64,000 nt of DNA from Tildeniella nuda ZEHNDER 1965/U140. GTDB taxonomy: Bacteria > Cyanobacteriota > Cyanobacteriia > Leptolyngbyales > Leptolyngbyaceae. Positions 24,633 through 36,651 of the stretch are shown in pieces (positions within the stretch are counted from its first letter, which is position 1; the number at the start of each line of letters is the position of its first letter). The position numbers and the translations under genes are program-made. The notes under the pieces are model-generated. The model did no database searches. It saw nothing but the letters and a program-made list of their open reading frames with translations, and was not told the DNA's origin. The stretch spans positions 620,001 through 684,000 of the forward strand of contig JAHHIG010000001.1 in NCBI GenBank assembly GCA_019358895.1, given 5' to 3'.

Positions 24633-26448
24633 AATCCGTTGGCACTGGCTCAATCTGACTGGGACTAGTAATTGCCTTTTGCGGATGAAAATATGCCTCT
24701 AGTACTTGACGCACCATAGGGGCAGCGAAGGAACCACCACCACCACCGGAATTTTCGCCAAACGCAACGACGACGATTTCTGGTTTGGCAGTGGGCGCGA
24801 AGGCTCCAAACCAGGTGTGAGATTGCCGTCCGATATCTTCAGCGGTGCCGCTTTTGCCAGCGACAGGCGGCAGTGACGACACATCAAGCGCTGCACCCGT
24901 ACCACCATCGACTACAGCACGAAGTCCTTCGCGGAGAATACGAATGGTGTCTGGCTTCAGGTTGAGGGATTCGCTCCAGTTTTGGGCAGCTTCGTTGTCT
25001 TTCAGCAGGTGTGGCTTGACCAAATAGCCGCCGCTGGCAGGTACGGCAAACATCACGGCAACCTGGAGAGGAGTTGCCTGGAGAAAGCCTTGTCCGATCG
25101 ACATATTGACCGTATCGCCCAAAAACCAGCCTTCTTTGACTTCTTTGCGCTTCCATTCATCATCGGGCACGAGTCCGGGGCTTTCTTCTTCGCCCAGATC
25201 AATGCCTGTTTTGCGCCCAAAGCCGTAGCGTCGTGTCCACTGGATGAGGTTGCGATCGCCCACACCCATCCCAATCTGATAAAAGAAGGTGTCGCTACTC
25301 CACTGCAACGCGCCGACGAAGCCGAGCGGACCAAAACCAGCATGGTTCCAATCGCCAAATTCAATGCCGCCCACAGTCAGCGATGGGTAGGTGCCCAGTA
25401 CCGTGTCTGGGCTGAACTTGCCTGTTTCTAAACCCGCTGTGGTGGTGACAATTTTGAACGTGCTGGCAGGTGGAAAGCCCTGCACAGCGCGGTTAACAAA
25501 GGGATGATCTTTCCTTTGCAGACGTTGCCACTGGGCATCGGTAATGCGGGTGGAAAATAAATTGGGGTCGAAGGTTGGACGGCTAACCATTGCAAGGACT
25601 GCGCCATTGGTGGGATCGATCGCCACGATCGCCCCTTTGCGATCGCCCAGTGCTGCCTCCGCTGCCTTCTGCAAATCCAGATCCAGTGTCAGTTGAACAT
25701 CTTTGCCTGTTTGCGTAGGCTTTTTACCTAGCACTCGTACGACCTGCCCAGCGCCATCCACTTCAACTTGTTGCCCGCCCCATTCGCCGCGTAGCAGCGT
25801 TTCGTAGGTCGCCTCAATGCCCATTTGACCAATGACATCGCCCAGCCGATAGCCTTCACTTTTGCGCTTTTCAAGCTCACGATCGTCCATTTCGCCTGTG
25901 TAGCCAATCACATGAGCGGCTAGATCGCCGTTGGGATAATAGCGCACCGCCTCAGCATCCACCTGCACGCCTTCCATCTCGCCACCGTATTCTGCCAGCG
26001 CCGTCACCTGTGCTGGACTCACGCCCCGCGCAATGCGTACCAGAAATGGCGATGTATAACCTGCTTGCTCCAAACGATTTTTAATGTTCGCTTCCGGCAC
26101 GTTGAGAATTTGAGACAAACGCTGTAGCGTGCTTGCCCATTCTGCCTTCTTACGCGCCAGGGGCCAAAGAAAGACCGAATGCGACAAACGGCTACCTGCC
26201 AGCATTTTGCCCTTGCGATCGACGATTTTGCCCCGCTCTGGTTGTCTTGGAATTAAGCGAATCCGATTATTTTCGGCTAGCTGACGATTGCGATCGCCCT
26301 CCACCAGCTGCAGGTAGGCAAGGCGGCTTCCAATGCCTGCCAGCAAGACCAACGAAATGCCCATCATGACCGCAATTGACTGGTAGCGTCGCCCCACAGT
26401 GCGGGATGTGGGCTGAGTCGTAATGGTGGACGGTTGAGTTAAAGTCAT
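24631..26448 (-). CDS. mrdA: Penicillin-binding protein 2 (peptidoglycan transpeptidase)
   Basis: The 605-residue protein is a class B PBP. An N-terminal membrane anchor spans about 23-47, followed by the dimerisation/pedestal region. The transpeptidase domain has SxxK as STFK (Ser329, Lys332), a later SSD motif and KSGT in VAGKSGTAED. The length and the PPASTFKIVTTTAGLE segment fit PBP2 of the elongasome. It crosslinks peptidoglycan during lateral growth, in partnership with RodA. It acts in the periplasm. The ORF begins at a good ATG and ends next to the repeat block. Confidence 0.92.
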   Translation of the reverse strand: MTLTQPSTITTQPTSRTVGRRYQSIAVMMGISLVLLAGIGSRLAYLQLVEGDRNRQLAENNRIRLIPRQPERGKIVDRKGKMLAGSRLSHSVFLWPLARKKAEWASTLQRLSQILNVPEANIKNRLEQAGYTSPFLVRIARGVSPAQVTALAEYGGEMEGVQVDAEAVRYYPNGDLAAHVIGYTGEMDDRELEKRKSEGYRLGDVIGQMGIEATYETLLRGEWGGQQVEVDGAGQVVRVLGKKPTQTGKDVQLTLDLDLQKAAEAALGDRKGAIVAIDPTNGAVLAMVSRPTFDPNLFSTRITDAQWQRLQRKDHPFVNRAVQGFPPASTFKIVTTTAGLETGKFSPDTVLGTYPSLTVGGIEFGDWNHAGFGPLGFVGALQWSSDTFFYQIGMGVGDRNLIQWTRRYGFGRKTGIDLGEEESPGLVPDDEWKRKEVKEGWFLGDTVNMSIGQGFLQATPLQVAVMFAVPASGGYLVKPHLLKDNEAAQNWSESLNLKPDTIRILREGLRAVVDGGTGAALDVSSLPPVAGKSGTAEDIGRQSHTWFGAFAPTAKPEIVVVAFGENSGGGGGSFAAPMVRQVLEAYFHPQKAITSPSQIEPVPTD

Positions 26449-26869
26449 ACAGACATCAGGGTTAGCGTTAACTGCAAACGGCTCGTCTGTTTGCGATAGT
26501 TGACGAGCATCAATGAGTCATTAAGCATTAAGTTGGGCAATCTAAAACAAGGCGCTGTTCCATCTGATGACCTCTTTGGATGCTGCAATGTAACGTTCAC
26601 CAGTACCGTATCCTAAGTTAATTGGCTGTTAGAAAATTTTCTGGCATCGAACGTTGGGCGATCGTTTCAGGTTTAGAAGCGGTTATAAGGAGAAGCGTAT
26701 GAAGTCAGCGCTAGTAAAATAAAACGATACGTACAATCCGTCACTTTATCAGAAGATGGACAAATCTCACTAAGTGTCGGCTTCAGAAAGCGTTTAGCGA
26801 CACACTCAAACCCCTTCTTGCACCTCAATTGCACCTTGTGTACGGAATCAACCATAGGGAATTGCCACT
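26449..26869 (+). other. Leader region of the polyamine transporter operon
   Basis: No protein family is seen here. A short frame, ATG 26699 to TAA (seven codons), has a good AAGGAG site before it and might be a leader peptide. The functional promoter of potA must lie here but I cannot place it. Confidence 0.3.
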
Positions 26870-28000
26870 ATGTCTCAAACCATCACGCATAACCAGCGCT
26901 CTACGGCGACTGATACCGGGTTTGATGTTGAACTCCGTAAAGTTTTTAAGGTATTTAATGGTGAAACGGCTGTGCGAGGCGTTGACCTGGGCATTCGTCG
27001 AGGCGAATTTTTTAGCATTTTGGGTCCGTCTGGCTGCGGCAAGACCACAACCTTGCGAATGATTGCAGGGTTCGATTCTCTTTCCGCAGGAGAACTTTTG
27101 ATCCAGGGTCAATTGATGACTCAGGTGCCGCCGTATCGCCGTCCGGTCAATACGGTCTTTCAAAGCTATGCGCTGTTCAACCATCTCACCGTGCGCGAAA
27201 ACATTGCCTTTGGGCTGCGCATTAAGAAACGGAGTAAGGCAGAAATCATCGATCGCGTCCAGGAAGCGATGAAACTCGTCAAGATGGAAGCGTTTGCGAC
27301 CCGCTTTCCGGCTCAGCTTTCTGGTGGGCAGCAGCAGCGGGTGGCGCTGGCACGCGCCCTTGTCAACCGTCCTGCCGTACTGCTGTTGGATGAGCCACTG
27401 GGTGCACTTGATCTGAAGCTGCGTAAAGAAATGCAGGTAGAACTGTCAAACCTGCACCAGGAGCTAGGATTAACGTTCATCATGGTGACGCATGATCAGG
27501 AAGAAGCGCTTAGTCTGTCCGATCGCATTGCCGTGATGAATCTCGGCAAAATCGAGCAAATTGATACACCTAACCGCATTTACGAGCAGCCGCAAACTGC
27601 CTTCGTGGCTGATTTCATTGGTGATACAAACCTGTTTCCGGCGAAAATTGAGGGCGCTCACCCCGCCATGCTTTGGATTACGACCACCAATGGGCTGAAG
27701 ATGAAAGTCAGACCGCTTGAAACATCGACCCCGTTAACCTCTGGACAGGTTGTTGTCAGCGTGCGCCCCGAAAAAATTCACGTCACCCGTACCATTCCCA
27801 CCGATGTGATTAATTGCTTTGAAGGGCGCTTGCGGCATGTGATGTACTTGGGTACCCACGTCCACTATGTGATTGACCTCGTTTCTGGCGATCGTCTCAC
27901 CGTCATGCAACCCAACGCGATCGGCGAACTACCCGATGCCGATCTGCCGATCTACGTCCAATGGGCACCAGGCGATTGTCTGGCGATCCCAACGAATTGA
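26870..28000 (+). CDS. potA: Spermidine/putrescine ABC transporter ATPase
   Basis: The 376-residue protein is an ABC ATPase with Walker A GPSGCGKTT at 52-60, the signature LSGGQQQRVALARAL, Walker B LLLDEPLGALD, and the H-loop TVMVTHD-like MVTHDQEEAL. The C-terminal extension (about residues 240-376) is the TOBE-type regulatory domain found in PotA. Together with PotB, PotC and PotD it imports polyamines. The start is ATG 26870 (MSQTITHNQR). It is the first gene of the potA-potD-potB-potC cluster, all on the plus strand. Confidence 0.92.
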   Translation: MSQTITHNQRSTATDTGFDVELRKVFKVFNGETAVRGVDLGIRRGEFFSILGPSGCGKTTTLRMIAGFDSLSAGELLIQGQLMTQVPPYRRPVNTVFQSYALFNHLTVRENIAFGLRIKKRSKAEIIDRVQEAMKLVKMEAFATRFPAQLSGGQQQRVALARALVNRPAVLLLDEPLGALDLKLRKEMQVELSNLHQELGLTFIMVTHDQEEALSLSDRIAVMNLGKIEQIDTPNRIYEQPQTAFVADFIGDTNLFPAKIEGAHPAMLWITTTNGLKMKVRPLETSTPLTSGQVVVSVRPEKIHVTRTIPTDVINCFEGRLRHVMYLGTHVHYVIDLVSGDRLTVMQPNAIGELPDADLPIYVQWAPGDCLAIPTN

Positions 28001-28017
28001 GAGGCAGTTGTTGGTTG

Positions 28018-28180
28018 CTAGAAAGAGGCAGGAGGCAGGAGGCAGCATTAACCTAAGACCTAAAACTCAAAGTCTAAGACCTAAAACCTAAGACCTAAAA
28101 CCTAAGACCTTCACCCCCCTGCTTCCCCATCCCCCTACCCCCTCACTCACTCACCCCCCTCACCCCTCTCCCCTTACCCA
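28018..28180. repeat. CCTAAGACCTAAAAC tandem units and C-rich block
   Basis: GGCAGGAGGCAG units are followed by about seven CTAAGACCTAAAAC-type units and a CTCACCCCCC block. The block separates potA from potD. Confidence 0.75.
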
Positions 28181-28182
28181 TC

Positions 28183-29310
28183 GTGCCTCCCCCTCTCCCC
28201 TCACCCAACCTCACCAGAAACCGATCGCGGCGAGCATTTTTGCAGGCAGCGACTGGGGTCGTATCTGGGCTAACGCTTTCAAGCTGTGGCTGGACGCTGG
28301 CGGAAGTGCGCCCTTTGCAGCAGAGTGCTCGAACAGCCAATGAACTACGCATTTACACCTGGTCAAGTTATATCGACGATGCCTTGCTAGAAGGGTTTAG
28401 AGCACAGACGGGCGTAAAAGTGATTGCTGATACGTTTGACTCCAACGAAACCATGCTGGCGGCGTTTCAGGCAGGCAAAGGCGCGGCTTACAGCATCATT
28501 TATCCCTCAGATTACACGGTGGCAAAGATGATTGAACTCAAGCTGCTGCAACAGCTTGACCTGAGCCGTATTCAAGGTTTGGAGAATATTCTGCCAAGGT
28601 TCCAATCGTCCGTTCACGACCCAGGTAACCGTTACCATGTGCCCATTAGCTGGGGGACAACGGGCTTAATCTACAACAGCGCTAAGCTCAACCCGGCACC
28701 AACCGACTGGAGCTATTTATGGACACATCAGCAAACCCTGTCGCGTCGGATGACGTTGATTAACGATACGCGAGAGGTGATGGGCGCAACGCTGCGATCG
28801 CTCGGCTACTCTTATAACTCCAGCAATCCTCAAGAAATTAAACAGGCATACGAAAAACTGACGCTGTTGAAACCCGCGATCGCCTCGTTCACCACAGATG
28901 CATGGCGCGATCAACTCATTGCTGGCGATTTGCTCATTGCGATGGGCTACTCAGCCGATGCAATGGCAGTCACGCTTGCCAATCCCGCGTTGAAGTATGC
29001 GATTCCCAGCAGCGGCACCTCACTCTGGAGCGACACGATGGTCATTCCCAAAACTGCCCCCAACCCCGATGTCGCTTACGCCTGGATTAACTATGTTTTG
29101 CAACCGTCTGTTGCGGTTCAGATGACCGAGCGTCTCAACTTTGCGACTCCCAATCAATCGGCGCATGACCAGTTGCCTGCGCCACTGCGCGACAATGAAA
29201 TCCTCTTTCCATCAGAAAACTTGTTAACCAAATGCGAGGGCATTGCACCGGTCAAAGAGGCAACTACGGAGCTTTATGAGAAATATTGGACACAGTTGAG
29301 TAGCAGTTAG
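28183..29310 (+). CDS. potD: Polyamine-binding periplasmic protein (Tat/lipoprotein-type signal)
   Basis: The 375-residue product is a spermidine/putrescine-binding protein. Its N-terminus has an RR motif in NRSRRAFLQ followed by a hydrophobic stretch and LTLSSCG, which looks like a lipobox. It may be exported by Tat and lipid-modified. The body has ELRIYTWSSYIDDALLEGF at about 50-68 and WGTTGLIYNSAKL, as in PotD. It delivers polyamines to the PotBC membrane channel. The start is a GTG within repeat DNA (28183), so the first few residues are uncertain. Confidence 0.9.
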   Translation: MPPPLPSPNLTRNRSRRAFLQAATGVVSGLTLSSCGWTLAEVRPLQQSARTANELRIYTWSSYIDDALLEGFRAQTGVKVIADTFDSNETMLAAFQAGKGAAYSIIYPSDYTVAKMIELKLLQQLDLSRIQGLENILPRFQSSVHDPGNRYHVPISWGTTGLIYNSAKLNPAPTDWSYLWTHQQTLSRRMTLINDTREVMGATLRSLGYSYNSSNPQEIKQAYEKLTLLKPAIASFTTDAWRDQLIAGDLLIAMGYSADAMAVTLANPALKYAIPSSGTSLWSDTMVIPKTAPNPDVAYAWINYVLQPSVAVQMTERLNFATPNQSAHDQLPAPLRDNEILFPSENLLTKCEGIAPVKEATTELYEKYWTQLSSS

Positions 29311-29351
29311 GGATTGGTTTTTAGTCATTCGTTGTTAGTGGTTAGACAGAA

Positions 29352-29433
<82 letters not shown>

Positions 29434-29538
29434 AGTCTCAGTAGTTAGTAGTCAGGAATGGCTTATCACCAACCACTGGTTCAACTCAAACTCTTTTTAG
29501 CTTTTAGCCTTTATCCCTTAGCCTTCACTCCTAACCCC

Positions 29539-30441
29539 ATGTCCCAAGCATCCCCTTCTGCATCGTCTAACGCTCCGCCTAGCGATCGCACAGAATTGCC
29601 CAAATGGCTGGAGCCACTGCTGCTTCTGGGTCCGACAGGAGTTTGGCTAGGCTTGCTGCTGGTCATTCCTACCTTGCTGATTCTAGAGCTAAGTCTGGTG
29701 CCTGGAATTCGACCGGGACAGGTAGTAAATCCTTCAGGGTTGAGCAACTATGCACTAATCTTCCAGCCGATTTATTTGCAAGTGCTGGGGCGATCGCTGT
29801 TCTTTGCTCTGGGCACGACGATTATTTGCCTGCTGCTGGGGTTTCCGGTGGCGTACTGGATTGCCGTCATGGTGCCGAAGCGCTGGCAAAATCTACTGGT
29901 CGTCGGCTTTGTTTTACCCCTGTGGACATCCTCACTGCTGCGCTCCTATGCCTGGATCACCATTCTGCGACCAACGGGCGTACTCAATTCGTTGCTCAAC
30001 GGTTTGGGTTTGCCATCGCTTGACATCCTCAACCGGAGTCCCGCCGTGCTGGTGGGCATGAGCTATAGCCTATTGCCTTATATGGTGCTAATTCTCTACG
30101 CCTCGTTAGAAAAGCTCGATCGCCAACTGCTAGAAGCGGCTGCCGATCTGGGCGCACCACCGTCACAAGTGTTTTGGCGAGTCACGGTGCCACAAACTTT
30201 ACCGGGCATTACCGCTGGTGCGCTGCTGGTATTCATTACTGGGTTGGGCGACTTTATTGACCCAGAACTCTTAGGCGGTGCATCAAGTATGACGGCGGCT
30301 CGTCTGATCTACAATCAATTTCTCGGTGCTACTCAAAATTGGGGCTTTGGTTCAGCCCTCAGCAGTTTGTTGATTTTGGCAGTCAGCGTGGCGATCGCGC
30401 TTCTGTTGAAATACGGCGATCGTAGCGCGACCAATGTTTAA
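29539..30441 (+). CDS. potB: Polyamine ABC transporter permease
   Basis: I choose ATG 29539 (MSQASPSASS), since the frame upstream of it is made of the dispersed repeat. The 300-residue protein has six membrane segments and the EAA-type loop EKLDRQLLEAAADLGAPPSQVFWRVTVPQTLPG, which contacts the ATPase PotA. It forms the membrane channel with PotC. It lies in the plasma membrane. Position after potD and before potC, plus the length, support PotB. Confidence 0.9.
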   Translation: MSQASPSASSNAPPSDRTELPKWLEPLLLLGPTGVWLGLLLVIPTLLILELSLVPGIRPGQVVNPSGLSNYALIFQPIYLQVLGRSLFFALGTTIICLLLGFPVAYWIAVMVPKRWQNLLVVGFVLPLWTSSLLRSYAWITILRPTGVLNSLLNGLGLPSLDILNRSPAVLVGMSYSLLPYMVLILYASLEKLDRQLLEAAADLGAPPSQVFWRVTVPQTLPGITAGALLVFITGLGDFIDPELLGGASSMTAARLIYNQFLGATQNWGFGSALSSLLILAVSVAIALLLKYGDRSATNV

Positions 30442-30505
30442 GGTGTAGTTAGACTCAATTCAAATCTAGTACCCCTCACTCCTCACCCCTCACTCCTTAC
30501 CCCTC

Positions 30506-31324
30506 ATGCCCAAAGCCAAAGCTCCTCTCTCCTGGCAGGCAGTCTTCTCACTGCTAATGTTTGGCTTTATGTACCTGCCCATTCTGGTACTGACGGTTTA
30601 CAGCTTTAACCGATCGCCGTATAGCGCTGGCTGGCAAGGTTTTACGCTGGAGTGGTATGGCAAATTCTTCAACGACAGCCGCATTCTCTCAGCACTGGCA
30701 GATAGCCTGAGTGTGGCGTTTTTTGCAGTTGGTATTGCGGCAATTATTGGCACGCTGATGGCAGTGGGGTTAGCACGCTACAACTTTCCAGGCAGGAGTC
30801 TATATCGAGGCGTGTCTTACTTACCGCTGATTATTCCAGACATTGCGATCGCCGTTTCGACGCTAGTCTTTCTCGCAGCCGTCGCGATCCCGTTTAGTGG
30901 CGGCATGATTCAACTGAGCTTATGGACTGTTGTGGCGGCACACGTTGTCTTTTGCCTATCCTATGTTGCGTTGGTGGTTTCCACCCGTCTCACAAACCTG
31001 AACCCGCATCTAGAAGAAGCCGCACTGGATTTAGGTGCGACCCCAGGACAGGCGTTTGTGCAAGTGCTTTTACCAGAGTTGATGCCTGCGATCGTCTCTG
31101 GTTGCCTGTTGGCGTTTGTGCTCAGTATGGATGACTTTCTCATTGCCAGTTTTACGGCGGGTGGTGGCACCAACACGCTGCCGATGGAAATCTTCAGCCG
31201 CATTCGTACAGGGGTCAAACCGGACATCAACGCACTTAGCGTGGTGCTGATCCTGACATCCGGTCTGATTTTTTTTGCGGCGGAATTCGTCCGCTATCGT
31301 AGCGAACGAGAGCGGCTTGGTTAA
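30506..31324 (+). CDS. potC: Polyamine ABC transporter permease
   Basis: The 272-residue permease has six membrane segments and an EAA loop in LNPHLEEAALDLGATPGQAFVQVLLPELMPA, which couples to PotA. It pairs with PotB as the polyamine-transport channel. The start is ATG 30506, 64 bp after potB, so both are likely on one transcript. Downstream it is convergent with rpsU, with only about 24 bp between stops. Confidence 0.92.
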   Translation: MPKAKAPLSWQAVFSLLMFGFMYLPILVLTVYSFNRSPYSAGWQGFTLEWYGKFFNDSRILSALADSLSVAFFAVGIAAIIGTLMAVGLARYNFPGRSLYRGVSYLPLIIPDIAIAVSTLVFLAAVAIPFSGGMIQLSLWTVVAAHVVFCLSYVALVVSTRLTNLNPHLEEAALDLGATPGQAFVQVLLPELMPAIVSGCLLAFVLSMDDFLIASFTAGGGTNTLPMEIFSRIRTGVKPDINALSVVLILTSGLIFFAAEFVRYRSERERLG

Positions 31325-31347
31325 GTACTGCCTACGAGAAAACTGAC

Positions 31348-31524
31348 CTACTTAAAGCGTTGCTTGCGCTTGGCGATCGCTTTGCGCTTACGCTTTTCGA
31401 TCGGGGTCTCAAACTGGCGCAGTCGTTTGATATCTGCGAAGATGCCTGCTTTAGACACCTGGCGCTTGAAGCGGCGCAAAGCCGACTCAATGCCCTCGTT
31501 CTCACCTAAAACTACCTGAGTCAT
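31348..31524 (-). CDS. rpsU: Ribosomal protein S21
   Basis: The 58-residue product (ATG 31524 to TAG 31348-31350) begins [19 protein letters not shown] and continues with KRQVSKAG and a basic C-terminus, the standard S21 signature. S21 belongs to the 30S subunit and helps translation initiation. The gene lies directly downstream of an RNA-binding protein gene. Rbp-rpsU pairing is well known in Anabaena and other cyanobacteria. This gene is short and easy to miss. Confidence 0.95.
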   Translation of the reverse strand: MTQVVLGENEGIESALRRFKRQVSKAGIFADIKRLRQFETPIEKRKRKAIAKRKQRFK

Positions 31525-31618
31525 GCAATCCTCTGAGCCTTAGCTCGATAAAAGACCCCAACGATATTCCGAGTAAAAGAGCCTCGCTGGAGCGAACGTA
31601 TGATCTGGAAAATGTACG

Positions 31619-31939
31619 CTAATTGTCTGAGTAGCCGCCGCCTCTGCTGCTGGAATAGCCTCTGCTGCCCATGCCACCGCCAGAGGGTTTGCGGTCTTCG
31701 CGGGGACGCGCTTTGTTGACTTTGAGGTCGCGCCCCATCCATTCTGCACCATCTAGTGCCTCGATCGCGGCAGTCTCTTCAGCGTCGGTTGCCATCTCGA
31801 CAAAACCAAAACCACGAGGACGACCGGTTTCGCGATCGGTGGGCAGTTGAACACGCTTGACCGTGCCATACTCTGCAAAAATGCTGCTGAGATCCTCTTG
31901 TGTAACGGCGTAGGAAAGGTTGCCTACATAGATTGACAT
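31619..31939 (-). CDS. rbp: RRM-type RNA-binding protein (Rbp)
   Basis: I place the start at ATG 31939 (MSIYVGNLSY), with a GGAGATATTCC-like Shine-Dalgarno site before it. The upstream part of the frame is untranslated leader. The 106-residue protein has one RRM with RNP2 (IYVGNL) and RNP1 (GFGFVEMA, at about 45-52). A short glycine-rich tail (GGGMGSRGYSSSRGGGY) follows. Such cyanobacterial Rbps bind RNA and are often induced by cold, with regulation through the long 5' leader (here 31940-32040). It lies upstream of rpsU in the same orientation. Confidence 0.93.
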   Translation of the reverse strand: MSIYVGNLSYAVTQEDLSSIFAEYGTVKRVQLPTDRETGRPRGFGFVEMATDAEETAAIEALDGAEWMGRDLKVNKARPREDRKPSGGGMGSRGYSSSRGGGYSDN

Positions 31940-32103
31940 GGAATATCTCCGGAGAGTAATTAAGTGTGGAGGTTTAAATCCGGAGAGAAGCCTGCTGAAA
32001 CCAAGAACAAACACCGCAACCGAATCAAACTCTGGAACCTAGATTAACACAGGATCAAGATCTGCAACCGCTACTTACCATACTGTGAAGGAATCTCGCG
32101 TCC

Positions 32104-32739
32104 TTAGCGTAGGGAAATATCGACACTGCCTTGCTCATCCTTGACCTTCACTTGCGCCGATCGCGATTGTGCTTGGGCACCCGTTACTTTGCACTCAAAC
32201 GTGTCTCCCGGTTGAGCCACACGAAGTCTACCGCCACAATTGGCTGTAACGTCGGGTCCACCTTTCTCGCGGATGCGACTCTGAATAAACTGCTCTAGCT
32301 TTGACAGGACGAGCAGGCTTTTGGTATTCCACTGAAACTGCCCGTCTGGATTAGTCAGCTCTACGCCGATCGCAAAGGATTGCCCCTCAGACATTGCCTG
32401 ACAGTTAAAACGATTTCCCGCCTTGACATCAAACTGCGCGGGACAATCAACCGAATCCAGTGGCACTTTAGTCGTGGCTGTAAACGCCCTGCTTAAGCGG
32501 TTTTCCAGGTCTTTCGTTGCTTGCGACTTGCTGGTGGCTTCAGGGCTAGGGGTGAGCGTTGGTGTGATTGACGGGGTGGGTGAAGCGTTCCCATTGCCCG
32601 TTGTTTGCGGCTGATTGGTGCAGCTTGCTAGAAGAACGACTGCAGAAAGCACGACTGACAGATGCAGCCACTGCTGCCTGCTGCTAACGCGAAGGGATGT
32701 CGATCGCGATCCCGTTTCCAAACTGTAAGGCTGACTCAT
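32104..32739 (-). CDS. Lipoprotein with DUF4333 domains
   Basis: The 211-residue protein has a lipobox, VLLASCTN, with an N-terminal hydrophobic signal. A Thr/Ser/Pro-rich linker (SPTPSITPTLTPSPEATS) follows. Two copies of a domain resembling DUF4333 are then seen, each with a VDCPAQFDVKAGNRFNCQ-type or VTANCGGRLRVAQPGDTFECKVT-type core and a pair of cysteines. It should be lipid-anchored on the periplasmic side. DUF4333 proteins are of unknown function. The start is ATG 32739. Confidence 0.75.
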   Translation of the reverse strand: MSQPYSLETGSRSTSLRVSSRQQWLHLSVVLSAVVLLASCTNQPQTTGNGNASPTPSITPTLTPSPEATSKSQATKDLENRLSRAFTATTKVPLDSVDCPAQFDVKAGNRFNCQAMSEGQSFAIGVELTNPDGQFQWNTKSLLVLSKLEQFIQSRIREKGGPDVTANCGGRLRVAQPGDTFECKVTGAQAQSRSAQVKVKDEQGSVDISLR

Positions 32740-32784
32740 GACTACGCTCTCTGCTGCACTGCCTATCGTAGCGCTTTTTGATGA

Positions 32785-32870
<86 letters not shown>

Positions 32871-32899
32871 CATGGGCTGGCTGCTGATGGCTAAGCACT

Positions 32900-33697
32900 T
32901 TATTCCGTGTAAGACAACACTTCTTGCTCAGCTTCAAAGATGTAGTCGTAGTCAAAAACCAGTGATTGGGAATGCCGGATAATCGAGAAGCCAAAATTGG
33001 TTGTGATTTCGGTGGTGAAGGTGGCGATCGCCAGCTCAACTAACTTTCTTTCACTAATGATAGGCTTTTGCACAAAATAGTCGCGTCGCGCAAAAAACAG
33101 CCGCTCATCTTTCGGTACGATAATGCGGTTGAGCTTGTGTGTGTGCTGAATGGGGCGAATGTAGGTATTGATGAATTCATCCTGATTGCGCTGTAGCCGA
33201 TAAAGCTTTTCATGCTGAAACCAGCTCATCTGAAACATCATTTTGATGAGTTCAAAACCTAGAATATAGTTGAACACATTGTTGCGCTCTGTGTTACTCA
33301 TCACCAGTCTCAGTGCCGATTCCAGGTAAAGATCAGGTTGACCTCGCACATCTTGAGCCGAGTGAATATAAAACTGTCGAATGTAGCGTCTGAGCGCGAT
33401 CGGATTCAGCTCTGTGCCAACGTTAAATTCTTCTAAATAATGGCTGACTTTTTGTTTGGTATCGCGGTCTTCCAGGACTTTGGAAATTAAGCCATCGGCT
33501 GTATAGTCATCCAAAAAACTGGCTCGCATTTCAGGCGAGGCAGCACACATCAAATGACAAAGTGACAGCACAAAGCGACGCTGATTCCAGGGTAAACTTT
33601 CTGCCCACTGCTGCGCCTCCAAGGGCAGCATGGAAAGAATGCTCTCAGCGCTAGACAGTTCGGGCGGGCTTGCTTTCTTACCTTTGCGCTTGCTCAT
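32900..33697 (-). CDS. Conserved cyanobacterial hypothetical protein
   Basis: I take ATG 33697 (MSKRKGKKAS) as the start, because the upstream residues look non-coding. The 265-residue protein is soluble and mainly helical, with no signal peptide. Recognisable segments include LPWNQRRFVLSLCHLMCAASPEMRASFLDDYTADGLISKVLED at about 37-79 and LNPIALRRYIRQFYIHSAQDVRGQPDLYLESALRLV. I do not know its function. It lies between a lipoprotein gene and ligA with repeat DNA on both sides, and does not seem to be part of an operon. Confidence 0.65.
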   Translation of the reverse strand: MSKRKGKKASPPELSSAESILSMLPLEAQQWAESLPWNQRRFVLSLCHLMCAASPEMRASFLDDYTADGLISKVLEDRDTKQKVSHYLEEFNVGTELNPIALRRYIRQFYIHSAQDVRGQPDLYLESALRLVMSNTERNNVFNYILGFELIKMMFQMSWFQHEKLYRLQRNQDEFINTYIRPIQHTHKLNRIIVPKDERLFFARRDYFVQKPIISERKLVELAIATFTTEITTNFGFSIIRHSQSLVFDYDYIFEAEQEVLSYTE

Positions 33698-33799
33698 GCG
33701 TGACCGAAAAGGGTGTCGATCGGTCTCTCTAGTGTGCCCAAGCAAGGGCGTGATGAACAGGGACGGAAGGCGAATTTGAGGGGGTTGGGAGTGAACTGA

Positions 33800-36190
<2,391 letters not shown>

Positions 36191-36192
36191 TT

Positions 36193-36251
36193 AACCGCAG
36201 AGGCGCAGAGCACACAGAATTCTTTCTCCGCGCCTCTGCGTCTCTGCGGTA
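36193..36251. repeat. ACCGCAGAG...CTCTGCGGT palindromic repeat
   Basis: AACCGCAGAGGCGCAGAG on the left and CGCCTCTGCGTCTCTGCGG on the right form an imperfect hairpin with an AT-rich loop, upstream of ligA. One arm of this element, in the 26-bp form AACCGCAGAGACGCAGAGGC..., occurs inside mutS and the decarboxylase gene. Confidence 0.8.
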
Positions 36252-36326
36252 GTAGGGCGGTCAAAACTAAAATTTTCGGGTATGCTGCGAGGTAATGTGT
36301 ACCCTCTAACTAGCCTGGGTTTGGCG

Positions 36327-36647
36327 ATGAAAATTTGGCTTACCTGCTTTATTTTGCTCTTTGGCGCAGCGGAAGTGCTGCATTGGATCGAGCAGTTCTC
36401 GTTGCCGCTACCAATGCTTATTTTGGGTGGCGCGTTTCTGGCGATCGCATCCAACTATGACAAGCTGACCCATCTCCCGTTTCACCTGGACTACGAGAAA
36501 CCAGACGCGTTTCAGGATGAGCGTGCAACCGCTCAAATCCCTGTAAAACCACAGACTCCGGTGCAGGACGATTTGCCTTTACAACGCGATCGTGCCAGGA
36601 GCCAAATTTCCTTCACCATTAACAAGCCTCACCAACCGGGAACTTAG
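36327..36647 (+). CDS. Small membrane protein with disordered tail
   Basis: The start is taken as ATG 36327 (MKIWLTCFIL). The 106-residue protein has a first hydrophobic segment (about 3-15) and a second one at about 27-40 (LPMLILGGAFLAIAS). A charged tail with NYDKLTHLPFHLDYEK is followed by a polar, Gln/Pro-rich region. It resembles short cyanobacterial membrane proteins of unknown function. It is convergent with the TIGR04376 gene, whose stop lies 4 bp away. No catalytic residue is recognisable. Confidence 0.65.
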   Translation: MKIWLTCFILLFGAAEVLHWIEQFSLPLPMLILGGAFLAIASNYDKLTHLPFHLDYEKPDAFQDERATAQIPVKPQTPVQDDLPLQRDRARSQISFTINKPHQPGT

Positions 36648-36651
36648 CGCT